Assembly: GCA_963969595.1 (NCBI GenBank)
Contig: OZ018415.1
Coordinates: 9,796,001 to 9,860,000 of the forward strand
Direction: 5' to 3'
Length of the DNA stretch: 64,000 nucleotides
DNA from: Neckera pumila
Lineage: Eukaryota > Streptophyta > Bryopsida > Hypnales > Neckeraceae
Shown here: in pieces, positions 40,301 to 54,000 of the stretch
How positions within the stretch are numbered: position 1 is the first letter of the stretch
Layout of the letters: each line of letters begins with the position of its first letter
The notes under the pieces: generated by a model
Database searches by the model: none
The model's input: the letters and a program-made list of their open reading frames with translations, nothing else
What the model was told of the DNA's origin: nothing
Position numbers and translations under genes: made by a program

Positions 40301-41401
40301 TGGTCGTTAAGGTTTTTTTTCCTCTGTTTTTAACTATGCAGGCAAGCCCTGCTCAGCTTTTAAATATTCCAGTGGTTCCCTTGGGAGTGATAATGTCGGC
40401 TGTAACTCCATTGATTACAAAGGGACCTTATCCGCTTGCATGGATTGGCCACCATGTCTCAGCTAAAGGAATGATGGATGAAGAACTATTTCAGAAGTTG
40501 GTTCTCACAAACTTTTGTGAGTTCACTCTCTAGTTTTTGAGTCCATTTTGAGTTTTTGTTTCAATCTCTGTGCTTGAAGTTTTATGACTCTTTTTCTTCT
40601 GCTCTGAAGTCTTGGATTGCAGTTTCTGTTCACTCTCTGATTGGGCAGCCACTATTTGTATTTTTTGGTAACAGGCACTATTCCGATGGGATTATTGCAC
40701 CAGTTAAAATCAGCCTTTGATAGTGGAGGTCTGAGAAACCGTGATGGCTCTGTTTCTTATAAAGAACTTCTCAAGGATTGTGATGTTCCTGTTATGGCGA
40801 TTGCTGGTGACCATGATCTTATCTGCCCCCCGTCTGCTGTTATCGGTGAGACTGACAGAATTTACATCCACTATGTCTAGAAGGGTTTTTTAGAGTATCT
40901 TAAATTTAGTATTTCGTATTTTGAGCCCCTCAATTGAATTACGGTACCTTGCTTCTGAAAGTGATTTGGTGATGCTTATAGATACCGCAAAGGTGTTTCC
41001 AAATGGGGTGACTTACAAGGAGTTTGGAGATCAAGAAAGGCACTATTCTCATTATGATCTTCTATGTGGTCGGACGGTATGTCATTCTTTTTCTCATCTG
41101 CAAACATTTGCAGTTTATTTTCTTGCGTCCATATAATGAGATAGCCTAAGGCAGCTTTAAACTGAGATAGCCTAAGGCAGTTGGTCATCTGCGATATCTG
41201 ATGCTGGGGTTTGCTCCCAAGAACTTTGTTCAATTAATTATTGTAAGGTCCAATTGTGTGCACAGGATTTGATTTTAACGTAGTCATTGGGCTTCAAGTC
41301 TACCGGTGTCTCATGCTAACCCCGTGTAGCATGGAATTATGCAGGCTAAGTGCGAAGTTTACCCTGAAGTGAGGGATTTCCTTGTTAAAAATGACGATTA
41401 G
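37344..41401 (+). CDS. Alpha/beta hydrolase, plant uncharacterised family, plastid-type N-terminus
   Basis: Eleven exons: 37344-37757, 38077-38154, 38345-38875, 39198-39389, 39511-39615, 39736-39838, 39996-40084, 40342-40516, 40675-40845, 40982-41076 and 41345-41401 (TAG). It resembles the Arabidopsis At1g15060/At1g73750-type proteins. DELHYVPVPGTTWRLALWRY opens the conserved part, then HPVLMLSGIATNA, FDTWILEVRGAGLS, NYDWDFDNYLEEDVPAA-like text, the nucleophile elbow GHSMGG (exon 6), an acid-residue region GDHDLICPP (exon 9) and a candidate His in HYSHYDLL (exon 10). An Arg-rich, acid-poor N-terminus suggests an organelle transit peptide. Exon 3 holds a ~130-residue Ser/Lys/Glu-rich, low-complexity insertion between beta-strand and helix landmarks, probably a disordered cap. 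The substrate is unknown. Confidence 0.9.
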
Positions 41402-43472
41402 TTCGGTGCACTATCACTTTTGTTCTTATTGACTCTGTATTCTAGATTTTACTCTCTCTGATCATTTTCTTGCCATTATTTTGGGCGCATTCGCATGAGA
41501 TTTTAATCCCTTCTTTGTCAATTCCAACAACTAGGGATGAACGCTGCATGTCCGAAGCATGAAAATTTGTATTCTAAATGCTTTGCGACTTCATTTTTTG
41601 ACATACCTCTATATAGATCACCTCTGAAGGAGTTTATAATCATTGCAGACGATATTAAGACGTGCATTTTTATAAAAGTGATGCCCTGCATGCGTTCTAG
41701 TTCTTTTTTTATCATTAATTTCAGAAATTGTGTTCAAAACCTCACAGGTTTTCACCCCTGATTCCCTAAATGCTCAAGGCCTTTTTTGAGCTTGTTGGAA
41801 TTTGCTCTTAACTGAACGAAAAGACAACATTTTTGATAAGTTTTATCAATTTTTTAATTGTAACCAGACAAATTCAAACTAGACATGTTAAAGATGCCCA
41901 TGGGAAAAGAAATCACAACATCATCATTTATGGATTGAAAGATTAGGGGTAGTCATGGCTCCTTCATCCCATTCTGTGAAGGTTGAAAAGAGGGACGTGG
42001 CGTTTAGTAGCTGGCTTGTTGTGGCTTGTGCTTACTCCTTTCAATGAAGGTTGAGAAGGGTCGTTCTCTTCCTCTACAGGATAAGAATAGAGGTGAAGAA
42101 GTTTAAGCAATGGTTTTTTTAGTGAATAGTGACACAACAAGTAAGTTCTCTAGTCTCTTTCTCCACAATAAGCAAGAAGGGGTGTCACACCTTCTTCATA
42201 GAGAATGGGCTCTCATTGGTTCCATTGTCCTCTCCACATCTTCTCAACCTTTATAGAAACAAGAAGGAGTGACTACCCTTATTATAATGTTTGAACATGA
42301 GGGTGTTAAAACTGGGAAAGTGATTTGAAGTCTTTCAATTTTCTTTTCACACATCAAATCTAAAATCGAGGTCACCAAAAAAAACATGAGGTTAACCCCT
42401 AAATGCCCAAGGCCTGTTTTGAGCCTTTAGGAATTTATTCTAATTTGAACAAAAAGCCAACAATTTGATAAGTTGTGTCAATTTCTTTTGAACTGTATTC
42501 GTACAAATTCAAACTAAACATGTTAGAGATCACATAGGAAAAGAATATTGGAAAGGTTACAAATAATATCACTTATGAATCAAAAGATTATAATGTTTGA
42601 TCATGAGGGTGTTAAAACTAAGGAAAAATTTCAATTCTCTTTTTGCATATAACATCTAAAAAGTTGGTCACCAAAAAATATGAGGTTAAAGGGCCTAACA
42701 TGCATAATCCCAATCAATTTCCGGCTTCTCAAAATTTACTCTACAATAATTTTTAAAGGAATTTCTAATGTGATTTTTCTTCCAAGATCTAGTGTATTTG
42801 AGGCTCATTTTCAAAAGCCCATAACACTAAGGAAAGTCAAGATTGCAATGGATACCCTTGCACAAAATCTTGAATAGAAAAATCATAATCATTCATTTTC
42901 AAAATTGGATTTTTGGTGCTAAAACTAGACTTCAAAAAGAATCTTTCAAAAATATAAACTACTAAATATAGCAATTTGATAAGGTTTTATTTAACTTCAA
43001 AGTTTCTTCGACACCACATTTGGGTGCCTTGGGCATTTGGGGATAAAAAGGTAGAATATGCATAGTCCTAATCAAGTTATAGCTTCTCAAAATTTGTTTT
43101 ACAATTTTTTTAATGAATTTTTATTGTAATTTTTTTCCAAGATCTAGTATATAGGTTCATTTCCAAGAGCCCTCAATGTTAAAAAATCAAGATTTGCAAT
43201 ACATACCCTTGCACAAAATCTTGAATAGAAAATCATGACCATTTATTTTCAAAGTAGGGATTTTGACCCCTGAAGCAGTCCAACTCTTGGCAACGTTGTT
43301 ATGGACTGTATTGCTGTAGCTAGTAAATTTAGATCCATTCACTATCTATTTTTCAAAGAGTGGATCTCAATACATTCTTACAATCTTTTCTTAACTTCTT
43401 ATACTTGATATTGTTGTCTTCTACTCCCTTTGTCCCACTAAAAACCTCCAAATCAAGCACAATTCTTGTCCC
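41402..43472. other. AT-rich repeats between the hydrolase gene and the giant transposon
   Basis: No gene is supported. About 41757-41900 and 42396-42540 are related blocks ('aaatgctcaaggccttttttgagc' type and 'aaatgcccaaggcctg' type, then 'acaaattcaaactaaacatgtt'). The second belongs to a TIR element listed separately. Confidence 0.5.
42396..43042. mobile_element. Non-autonomous element with CCCCTAAATGCCCAAGG ends
   Basis: The left end CCCCTAAATGCCCAAGG (42396-42412) is mirrored by CCTTGGGCATTTGGGG (43027-43042) with one base difference. This gives a ~647-bp non-coding element. It is preceded by GGTTAA, as at other repeat ends in the window. Confidence 0.5.
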
Positions 43473-43482
43473 ACTAAAAAGC
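43473..43482. repeat. Left target-site duplication of the giant element
   Basis: ACTAAAAAGC here is identical to 63572-63581. A 9-11 bp target-site duplication is characteristic of MULE (Mutator-like) transposons. Confidence 0.88.
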
Positions 43483-43551
43483 GGGGAATGCTGGCATGTG
43501 AGCATGGAGCGGTGAGCGGTGAGCAGGAAGCGGGGATTGGTGAGCGGGGAG

Positions 43552-45888
43552 TGTCTGAAATGTGGAAGAAAAAAAAAAAGAGAAAAATTGATGAAAAAGT
43601 GGATGGAAGTTGATGGAAATGTGGGCAATTTTTGCTAGAATAAAATCTAGAAATTGGGCTGAAGAAATAAAGAAAAGTGGATGGAGGAGTAGGATGAAAG
43701 TCTGGGAAAAAAATTGTTGAAAATGGATGGAGGAAATGGATGAAAGTCGTGGGAATAATGGATGAATGTGTTTTGTAAAATGGATGGAAGTCATTCAAGA
43801 AATGGATGAAATTTGCTTGAGCGGTTTTGATGAAAGTAGGTGAAAATGGGCATAACTGAATGAAAAGAGGGAGGACATGAAAGAGGAAGGATTCCCCCAA
43901 AAAATATTAAATAGCAACTTTTCTTCAAAGCCCGTTTACAAGGAGTTAATTTGCTTGTATGACCGTGGAGAGTTCCTACAACCGTGCATTTAGGAATTAG
44001 GACACATATTCCAATTCACAATCAATTTTGACATTGCAACTTATAAGGACAAAACATGAGATGGGTGATGTTTTGGTGCTACAAGAAGAGATTTTGGCCA
44101 TGGCATAAGAGAATCATCCGAGTACTACTTCATCCATAAGAGGGTGAGACAAGCAAACAAAATTGAACTGAAATAATATATTGAGAACATTGAAATTTGT
44201 AAGAAACTGGATGTGCATTGTTAATGTAGCCTGAAGTAAAGCTAACAATTTGAAGAATTCGGTTTTGGAATATGGTCATCTTTTGCGGTTTGTGCATCAA
44301 TGTTGTGCTTAGTACAATGACAATGAAAGCCTGACGGTAAGGCTGTTACACCTCCAGTTTCTGTCATAGTGATTTAATGAAATTTTTGCAAAACTATGGC
44401 GTTCAATCTTAAAGAATCATTATTCGCTGCATTATCATTATATGGCCACTAGCTCACCATCTTCTTGACATTCATCATGCATCCCCTGCAGCAGACGACA
44501 AACTCATCCACTAAAACCAAAAACTTAATGAATTCCATGTTCAATGGACCAGAATCTCACAAGCGCTTGTTTTGGTGGGCAAGAGAGCAAACAATTCACA
44601 AATTCAGAATTATTAATCGAGGAGTTTGTGGTCTGGCTGAAGAAAATGCACGATGAATGTCAGTAAGGTGTTGAGCGGGTTGGATAATGATTGTAGTACT
44701 CATGAGGAGAAAAAACAACTAAGCAGAGATGATATTGAACATTGCGGATGAGTAGAAGAGACAGTCACTAAAACCAATGTAAAATGAACTCTCCGAGAGT
44801 GCTATCAACTAGAGGCACTAAAATTACTATACCAACATCAACAATACGTCAGTAGAAGTGGGATTTTGAAGCAAAATCCCCACTATGAGATATCTAAGAC
44901 CCAAGCACTAACCCACAAACATTGTGACAACTACATATATGCTATAACTCATAAGGGCGTCGAAGATAGCGTCATCCTTTGAAACCGACAGGAATGCCCG
45001 ACATGTGGCATGGAGTGATAAGGTTGTCATAGATCGCCTAATCCTCTTGAAAAGCTACAACAACAGGACACGCGGCATAAAATCCTTAGAAAGATGCACC
45101 ACGTGGCATCATATCCTAAGAATGAGATGACACTTGGCATCCAAGATAGGTTCCCCTCTTCAGAAGCCACTTCCAAGACGATATGTAGTACTACAAATTG
45201 GAAATCCATATCCAAGACAACATTATCAATATTTGGTGCATGTTGAAGAGAGAATTGGCATAAAATAAGAAGACTCGGCTACAACTAAAGAGGCACCTAA
45301 AACCGTCAAAATAAGGAATTCAGCATAGGCATTGGGGTTTAGGGTTGTAAAAATAAGGAATTCAACATTGGTGGGGGAACTCTTCTTTCAAATAGTATTT
45401 GTTTACGTATTAGTGAATGAAACTCATGAATATTAAGAAAATAAATAAAAGATTAGGTGGTACTATGTAATGTCTAGGATTCAAATGCGATTATACAGTT
45501 GGAATATAAAAATGTTAGGGCACAGTAATGAATGCTTATGGACAGATTTGGGAATAATATATGGTGTACTCCATGTAACAGGCACAGGGAGAAAATGGTG
45601 ATATACTCTAAATCAAAAGGAAAATCATATTATTATAAATTGGCTCGTGAAAATCAAAGAACCTGAAAGGAAGCTCATGCGGAAGCAATACTATTATGAG
45701 GAAGGTACATAAACATTCAGATACAAAGCATGTCGAAGGAAAAAATCCATTACTGAGATTGCATCATCCAAGTCAAGAATACAGATAATTCAAATACAAA
45801 AAACATAATTTAGCATCTGCATGGCAATCACAGAAATGTATTGAAAACAGTCATAGTAAAGCACGGTAATACTACAAAGACATTTGGT
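43552..45888. other. Left subterminal region of the giant element
   Basis: It holds the mirrored GGATGAAA-type repeats to about 43860, then AT-rich DNA with no supportable gene. ORFs in the repeat part are low-complexity translations of those repeats. 44.9-45.2 kb has balanced composition but no recognised domain. Confidence 0.5.
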
Positions 45889-48800
45889 TCATGACGAACT
45901 ATCCTCACTGTCTGCTGCCATTGAGTCTGAATCTACAGTACAGTCATCTCCATACTTCAAAACGCGAGGATGTACCAAACCTGCTCTAGGAGCTGGTCTA
46001 GGGTTTAAGGCAACTAAATCCCTAGCTACTGCGTCTGCGTATACAGGGAGTTGAAATGATTTTGGTGGGCTTGGGAAAAATCCAGCTCTAGCAAAAAATG
46101 GAACGTGTGTGACTTTGGTCACTTCTTGGATTTGCCTACACACCAATTAATCACATATTAGATCACATGAATTTCATGTTCGTTGTGTACCATCAAAAGA
46201 AGATATTAAATGAAAACTTACTTACTGAATCGGTTGGTCTTCACAATACGTTGGATTGGTACTTCTTCTTCATCCAAATCTTCAACTGCAACTTCAGGGA
46301 TTGATGGTTCAAGACACGGAACTATTGATGCACGCATGACCGGAGCAATGAGGGCATCAAATATAGCTTTGTCTTCCTCAAAGGCTAAAATATGACGACA
46401 AGCAGTACGGCAAGCTTGAATGCTTGAACCTGAAAATATACAAAACAAACAAAGAAAACGCTGCATAAGATACATGACCAAGTTCAAGTATGTAATCTAA
46501 CATCGTGGAAATAGTAAAATGGCAAGCACAGAATACCTGTAGATGCTGTGCAATCCACCACAACGTCTCCTGGTTGAGTGAGCCCTTCCACAAGCATCTG
46601 CATGAACTCCCGAGCCTTCTCTCGGGGACCACGCCATGGTTTTGGCCCATTCATGCTCACGTCTTCCTTATTGCAGAAGTTCTGCAAAATGTCATCTCGG
46701 CCCACTGTGACACCCACCGCTTGATGGGATGCGACAAATTGGAAAGGAAATTCCAAATCGGTCTTAGGTCCACATTCCTTGACCACAAGAGCAATGGTGA
46801 AGTGCATAGTCTGCAATACAAATGAGTTAACACTGTCACTATAGTATAGGTGATAATTAAATGGAGACATAAATGGGGGTAGAGTGCTTGTTACCGTCTT
46901 TGTTGGATTTGCCGGCTTTGTCAAATGGAGATGATTCATGCCAGTCCAAGTGACAAGGAGTCTGAATTTGTATTTGGCGCAACATCCAAGGAGGTGGCTT
47001 CTGTGCTGTCGAGATTGGAAGGGATACATCACCAGCAGGGGCGCGCCGTCATGAAGGTACTCTTGAGCAAAGTCAAACACGGGCTGCAGGTACTCAGTGG
47101 GATTGAAGTCATTCCACTTCGGAATTGGTTCTGGTGGAGCCGAAATCGAAGGCACATGGAGTCCTTCGGGAACATCTACAATGATGAGGTCCACGGCTGA
47201 CTTCGCGATCATTTTCCCTTGGAAAGATCGGTCCTTATCACAGGCATGTTGTATGAGACAACAAAATGAAATAAAATTTGATTAAAGAAATTATACAGTT
47301 ATTGACTGAGAACATGTGTGATGTCATAAACCAGTAATTTATATATATGGAGGCCAGATCAATAGAATTTCTTACCATTTCCAAGAAGGCCTCCACATCA
47401 GCCATGGCTTTAGAATTATTGGGCAAATTACCCAAGGACAAGTTGAGGATGCATTCATCAATGTCAGCCATGGGTGCCAAGTTCATCAATGTAGGTGTAA
47501 GCCCATGCACTAAGCGCTCCTGAGTGAGTGAGAAACCCGAAGATGTGTCCTTCATGTCCGCTGCACTTGTCTGAGGTTCATGAATAGGTGTCTCAGCCTT
47601 CCTCTTTGTGCCCTTCTTCTTGGCCTTCTCCTCCTCCTTCTCAGCTTTAGATGCCATCTGTTTTTTCTTGGTTTCTTCTGTTCTCTTCTTCGCATCCTCC
47701 CATCTCCCCTCCTTTTTCTTGTCGGCTGCCCCCCTTCGCGCAACAGCCTTAGCTCTAGCCTCTGGATCTAGTCCAGCGAACTCGTCAAACTCTGGCTCTT
47801 CGGGTGCGGCGGACTAAAGTGTGTTGAAGAGAGTCTCTTCCTCTGGTGGCGTGGTTCCAAAAACACATTCGAGGTACCATGGGCATGCCTGCAAATGCGG
47901 TGTGGTCCAATTCTTAATCTGCGAGGCAGAGAACATGCAATCTGGGGAGGTCCTATCTAACCAGGTAGTCAGAAATGGGGGTAGGTCCGTCTTCTGGATG
48001 GCTTTCTTTGCGTACAACTCAAATTTGAAATACCTGCAATAAAAGCAGTTCAAGAGTGTTGTATCCAATCAGATTATAGGGGAAAAAATGAAATGTAGAA
48101 GCTCCACCAAGACCTGGGAATTTAACTAGCAGTCAAGACAAACTAGAAATGAACAAAATGGAGATGAAAGCGTCTCTCAGATCCCTAGAAATTGTCTTCT
48201 GGGCCCGAGAGGACCTGCATTAGGTGGCTGACGATCTGAAATTGGAAACAGGTCCTAAGATTCACGCCAAGAAATTGGAAGACAATGGACAGAGAACTGG
48301 CTAATCATGATCCCGGTTATCAAACACAAAGGGGAATGGGTATTCTCTTGAGGATCAGAAATTGATTCATAAAGGCCGACGTACCACTTCATGCAACCAT
48401 GACAAGTTCCAAAAAGAGCAAATTAAATCAACAGATGACCAATACAAACAACAGAAAATGAAATGAAGTTCAGAACCACTAAAGAATATGTACAATGCAA
48501 AGCATGGAAAAAGTCCTATGGTAAACAAACACTAGGACTATCAACTACTGTTTATTGCAGTGAAATTCACGCACATTCCACAATACCTGTATATCAACCG
48601 CTTCACAGCCAACATGGCCCCCCTAAAGTCCTTGAATGACTCAGACTTCTTGAAGGAGTCCGATCCCTTAAAGCTACTTGTGTACGCCATGTCCCACAGC
48701 TTCATTCTCCAGCACTCAATGTATTCGTGAAGGGTTTGCGGCTCCGTTTGAACAGACATGTCGATTGGAATGTTATCCGAATGGCTGATGCTATCAAACA

Positions 48801-50534
48801 TCTCCGTGGCTGCCTCTTCCAGCTACAGGGAAAATTGGCATGCAAATGGTGGATGAAATGTTAGGTTGTAGTAGTCTACCAATACTAGGAGTGAAAGGCA
48901 AACGCAACTATGTATGTAGAATATAAACACATGAAGCTGGAATATATAAAATATGTTATTACAGTAATACGTACCCCGGCATACCAACATGCCTTTGCAA
49001 GGAATGTCAACAGTCTATCCTCGTTAACTGGACGAGGAGGAAACCGCCTGGCTTCCCGAGTCGGATTAGAGGAATTCATCCACTTCAGCCACTTAATCTT
49101 GTGTGCTGGACTGACATTGGATGTTGAAATCATGTTCAACTTCTCCAGTGTCAACTCTGACACTGCAAAAAGGTTCCAGTGCCTCTCGATCTGTAGCAAT
49201 GATACAAATATTGATGAGAGAACAATTTAGAAAGACAATTGAGTAATTGCAATGGTTGAATAGAACATGGTACTCACTTCCTGTAGCCACTCTGGGCCTA
49301 GACTTGGGGTGGCCACTGACACAATTTTTGACAGTTTTTGATACAACAATCTTGTCGAATCCTTGATAGAAGTCTTCATTGCATCGGCTACTCCTTCCTT
49401 TGTAACTTCGGCGGCAGGCGTATCTTCGTTATACTTTCGAACTGCTTGATCAGCAGCTGCAGAAATTTCTTGCTGACATCCAAGATGTATCACGGAATTA
49501 GCTAAGAATAGATTCATTGACTAAATCATCAATTAAATGAAGATCATGAACTGATAAAGGCTAAGCAATATACCTTGAAGATGAAAGACGTGAAGACCTC
49601 AAGGGGCATAGTGTACCACTTGGTTCTTGTCGTCTGTAAGCAGGTCTTAACCTCTTCGGGGCTAAGAAGCTCTTTCAACTTGTCAATTTCCATAACACCG
49701 TATTTTTGAACTCAATAGAGGGTGTGCACCAAGTTGGTCTTGACGTGATAGTTCTCGGTGTGCCTGCCATACACATATCATTCAAAATTGCATGAGCATT
49801 ATCAAAGCACATGCTAGTGAGGACGGGATTCAATCATGAAATTAGGAACATATAGGAGAAGACAACAAATGGAATGTTGCAAAATCATACTTGTTTATGT
49901 TGTGCATGGCTTGCATTGCCACTCCAATCTGATTCCGCGTATCCAAAATGATGGAATCCACAGCAATATGCCAATCTGGTTCCGTTGAATGAAGCCGCTT
50001 AATATGGTTCATCCAAGCTATACGTCTATGATTTCCATCGCAGACATATAGTTTGAAATCGACCAAGTGCTTTAGCGCAGGCTGGGATACCAAATACTTG
50101 TTGAACTTGTCATTTGCCGAATTCCAAATCGGTCCCCATTCAAGTTTCTCAGCATCGGAGAATACTCTAGTCCGTCCAGCCTCATCACAAATTGATACAT
50201 AAAAGACACGAGCCCCCTCCTCATATCCTCGAGTGAACTGATTCTCTAGCATAGTGAGGTCACAGGTGAGTGTCGGACGAACAATTGGCATAGGCACCAT
50301 CCTGCACAGTGGAATTTTCATTCTAGAAAACTCGTTCGAAGTTAATCGTAGACCTTGGAGGATTGAAACAGTATCCAGGGTCTGGGTCCTCCGGATGTCG
50401 TCCTCCATGAAATCCTCGCAAATTCCAGGAAGTTGGTCTTCAGATATCTCGTCCATCTCCACATCAGTGCCACCTTCCGATTGGAGTCCGGTAACATCCA
50501 TTGCTGTCTGGGTTGTCCTAGGATGGTTTGCCAT
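45889..50534 (-). pseudogene. ParB/Srx-like domain plus DNA amino-methyltransferase-like protein (transposon cargo)
   Basis: Ten exons on the minus strand: 50534-49891, 49763-49574, 49472-49278, 49190-48975, 48822-48587, 48033-47376, 47233-46895, 46810-46537, 46429-46222 and 46135-45889. ATG 50534 is used; an in-phase exon at 50796-50683 may precede it. The N-terminal ~190 residues end in KLYVCDGNHRRIAW, resembling the DG-x-HR-x-x-A core of ParB/sulfiredoxin folds. A helical middle and a Lys/Glu-rich stretch follow (exon 6). The C-terminus reads in beta-class order: DLIIVDVPEGL in place of catalytic (D/N/S)PP(Y/F/W), a Rossmann core, then GDVVVDCTASTGSS as SAM-binding motif I. The changed catalytic tetrad makes activity doubtful. 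In-frame stops are TGA 49712-49714 and TAG 47814-47816, each one transition from a sense codon. Splice sites are otherwise clean. Confidence 0.72.
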
Positions 50535-51049
50535 CGAACCGGTTTCCACAGTATTCTGTAAGAAGGCAAGAATATGTAAAACAATTAGAACTGGAAAATC
50601 CTCTCTTCAAAAACGTAGTTAGAGAGCAAAAGTGACACCTATATTTGAAACAGATGACGAATCCCACCAGACATACCCTAAACGGATGGACAGGGAGGTC
50701 TGTAGCAGCTATCGCCATGGCCCCGGATGGAGTATTGTCTTCAAGAACCTCCAGTGCACCTCGCGTTGGGGGATTTTTTGTTTGCCCACTGACCACCTGT
50801 CCCCGATCAATATATCGAAGAATTAGCCATCAGATAGAAATCCTGACAGGATAATCAAATACGATCAAAAGCATGACTATGAACTTGGTGATAAGATCCC
50901 TCCTGCAGTAATTGGTTCAAGGATAGCAATTACATATAAAGCAAGTAAAGCAAATCTGCGAAGAAGAAGATGAAATCTGTTGTCAGAGTGACAGCTAGCC
51001 TCCATGAAGATCAGCATTTGGTAGTGTTAGGATTCCCTCTCCCGGCTCG

Positions 51050-54000
51050 CCAGAATTGGTGTCTCGGGCCCAAGAGACCTAATGGAGTCCGCGAGCCGAG
51101 CAACAAGACTGACCTATTTGGACGCAGTATCATCCCTAAAGAGCCTTGTTTGCGTAATACTTCCACCATTCATAAGAAACATTGTTCAAATGCAACAGCT
51201 CCCAAATGGATATACTAACGGGAACCAACAGAGATTCTTACAATGTAACGCATGTTCTTTTGACCTAGAAATTGGTTGAGATTATTTTGAATTATATGGA
51301 TTAGTGGCTGTAATAAGTCACTGTGATTTCTAGGTCGGACCCCTCAAATTAGAATATAGACCCTCTCCCGGGACCCGAGATTTGGTCTCTCGGGCCCGAG
51401 AGGACTCCGGGAGCTGTACGCTGTTGCATTAAAACATTCCTGCGACCAATATCACAGAAGTTCATTGGGATGGATAACGACTGGAAGATCATCAACAATT
51501 TCGTTCATTACATCATTTAGACAACAAGATCACCCTCTCCGGTGCAAAGAGAATTGGTCTCCCAGGCCCGAGAGGACTCTGGGATGTGTCACCTCATGCA
51601 CCAATACTGCATCTCCATCGTCCATATTATTCAAGACAATGGTAAATAATGAAATTGCATTCAACTACTAACATAAAAACCCTCCGACAATCTCTTTGAT
51701 GGAAACAAAATGATACGTAGATAATTATGAATCTAATCTTAAATCATGCGGTTGGGGATCAGTATCACATAAATCTATATCACGAAGTGTGATTATTCTG
51801 ATGTATTAGCCATGACCAGCACCCAAATGATTCGGATGTTCTGGATACGAGTATGCAGCGACCAGATACAAACCCTCTCCCTCGGCCCGAGAATTGGTCT
51901 CTCGGGCCCAAGAGACATGTGAATGCTGCATGCTATTGCAACGGAAACTATCCTCTCGACCATCCTAAACCAGAACCACGCCAAATTAAAAGTTCACATT
52001 CATTTGAAGTTTTGATCTAGGCAAGCAACGCTCTATACAAGGACAAGCATGGCCGCAATCAAACTCAATTTTATCAATTGAAAGCTTACAGTCAAGATGA
52101 CCTCAGGAAGAAGCACTAGAATATTGCATCGCTAAAACAGTTAGCGAACCAAACCTACACTCTCTAAGGACCCGAGAATCGGTCTTCGGGGTGAGATCAA
52201 TACTGAATAATTCCCAAGACATTCGTCTAGTGTTCATTGTCACTAGGATCAAGTCAACGAAATGTGTTTGTTCACTTGTTTTTATGGTGCAGCAGCAGCA
52301 AGAAATGGTTCGGCTGATTTACCCTCAAGTTTCAGAATTAATTAAAACAAATCTTCTCCCGCTGCCCGTGATTTGGTCTCTCGGGCCCGAGAGACATCTG
52401 GGACCTCCATGCAGTCGCAACAAAATCAGTCCTCTCCAGCATCCGTATAAAAAACATCACAAAATCGAAAGTTCACATTCATTTGATACTCTGATCTAGA
52501 CAAGCATCTCACCGAATGAAATGAACCATGACCGCAATGAAACTCAGTTATATCAAACGAAATCATATAGTCAAGATGACCTCAGGAAGAGGCAATGGAA
52601 TTTCACTTCGTCGGAACAGTTAGCGAACCAATACTACCCTCTCCCGGTACCCGAGAATTGGTCTCTCGGGCCCGAGAGACATCCGGAACCTTTAAGCAGT
52701 TGCATCAAAATCAGTCCTCTCCAGCATCCGGAAGAAAAAACTTCGCCAAATCAAATGTTCACATTCATTTTATATTTTGATCTAGACAAGAATCTCACCG
52801 TACCAAAAAAACCATGACCTCAACCGAACTCAATTATATCAAACGAAATCATACAGTCGGGATGAACATTGGAAGAAGCACTGGAATTTCACTTCGTCGG
52901 AACAGTTAGCGAACCAATCCTACCCTCTCCCGATGCCCGAGAATTGGTCTCTCGGGCCCGAGAGACATCTGGGACCTCCATGAAGTTGCAACAATATTAG
53001 TCCTCTCCAGCATTCGGAAAAAAAAAACTCGCCAAATCAAAAGTTCACATTCTTTTTATATTCTGATCTAGACAAGCATCTCACCATACCAAAAAAACCA
53101 TGACCGCAATCAAACTCAATTATATCAGACGAAATCATACAGTCGGGATGAACACTGGAAGAAGCACTGGAAATTCAATTCATCGGAACAGTTAGCGAAC
53201 CAATCCTACCCTCTCCCAGGACCCGAGAATTGGTCTCTCGGGCCCGAGAGACATCTGGGACCTCCATGAAGTTGCAACAAAATCAGTCCTCTCCAGCATC
53301 CGAGAATAAAACTTCGCCAAATCAAAAGTTCACATTCATTTGATATTCTGAACTAGACAAGAATCTCACCGTGCGAAATGAACCATGACTGCAATCAAAC
53401 TCAATTATATCAAACGAAATCATATAGTCGGGATGAACACTGGAAGAAGCATTGGAAATTCAATTCGTTGGAACAGTTAGAGAACCAATCCCACCCTCTC
53501 CCGGTGCCCGAGAATTGGTCTCTCGGGCCCGAGAGACATCTGGGACCTCCATGAAGTTGCAACAAAATCAGTCCTCTCCAGCATCCGGATAAAAAGCTTC
53601 GCCAAATCAGAAGTTCACATTCATTTGATATTCTGATCTAGACAAGCATCTCACCGTACCACAAAAACCATGACCGCAATCAAACTCAATTATATCAGAC
53701 GAAATCATACAGTCGGGATGAACACTGGAAGAAGCACTGGAATTTCACTTCGTCGGAACAGTTAGCGAACCAATCCTACCCTCTCCCAGGACCCGAGAAT
53801 TGGTCTCTCGGGCCCGAGAGACATCTGGGACCTCCATGAAGTTGCAACAAAATCAGTCCTCTCCAGCATCCGGATAAAAAGCTTCGCCAAATCAGAAGTT
53901 CACATTCATTTGATATTCTGATCTAGACAAGCATCTCACCGTACCACAAAAACCATGACCGCAATCAAACTCAATTATATCAGACGAAATCATACAGTCG

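Noticed and set aside
43353..43900. Phe/Ser/His-rich minus-strand open frames of 90-159 residues
   Set aside because: They translate the subterminal repeats and TIR of the giant element; the same happens at 63083-63418 on the right end.
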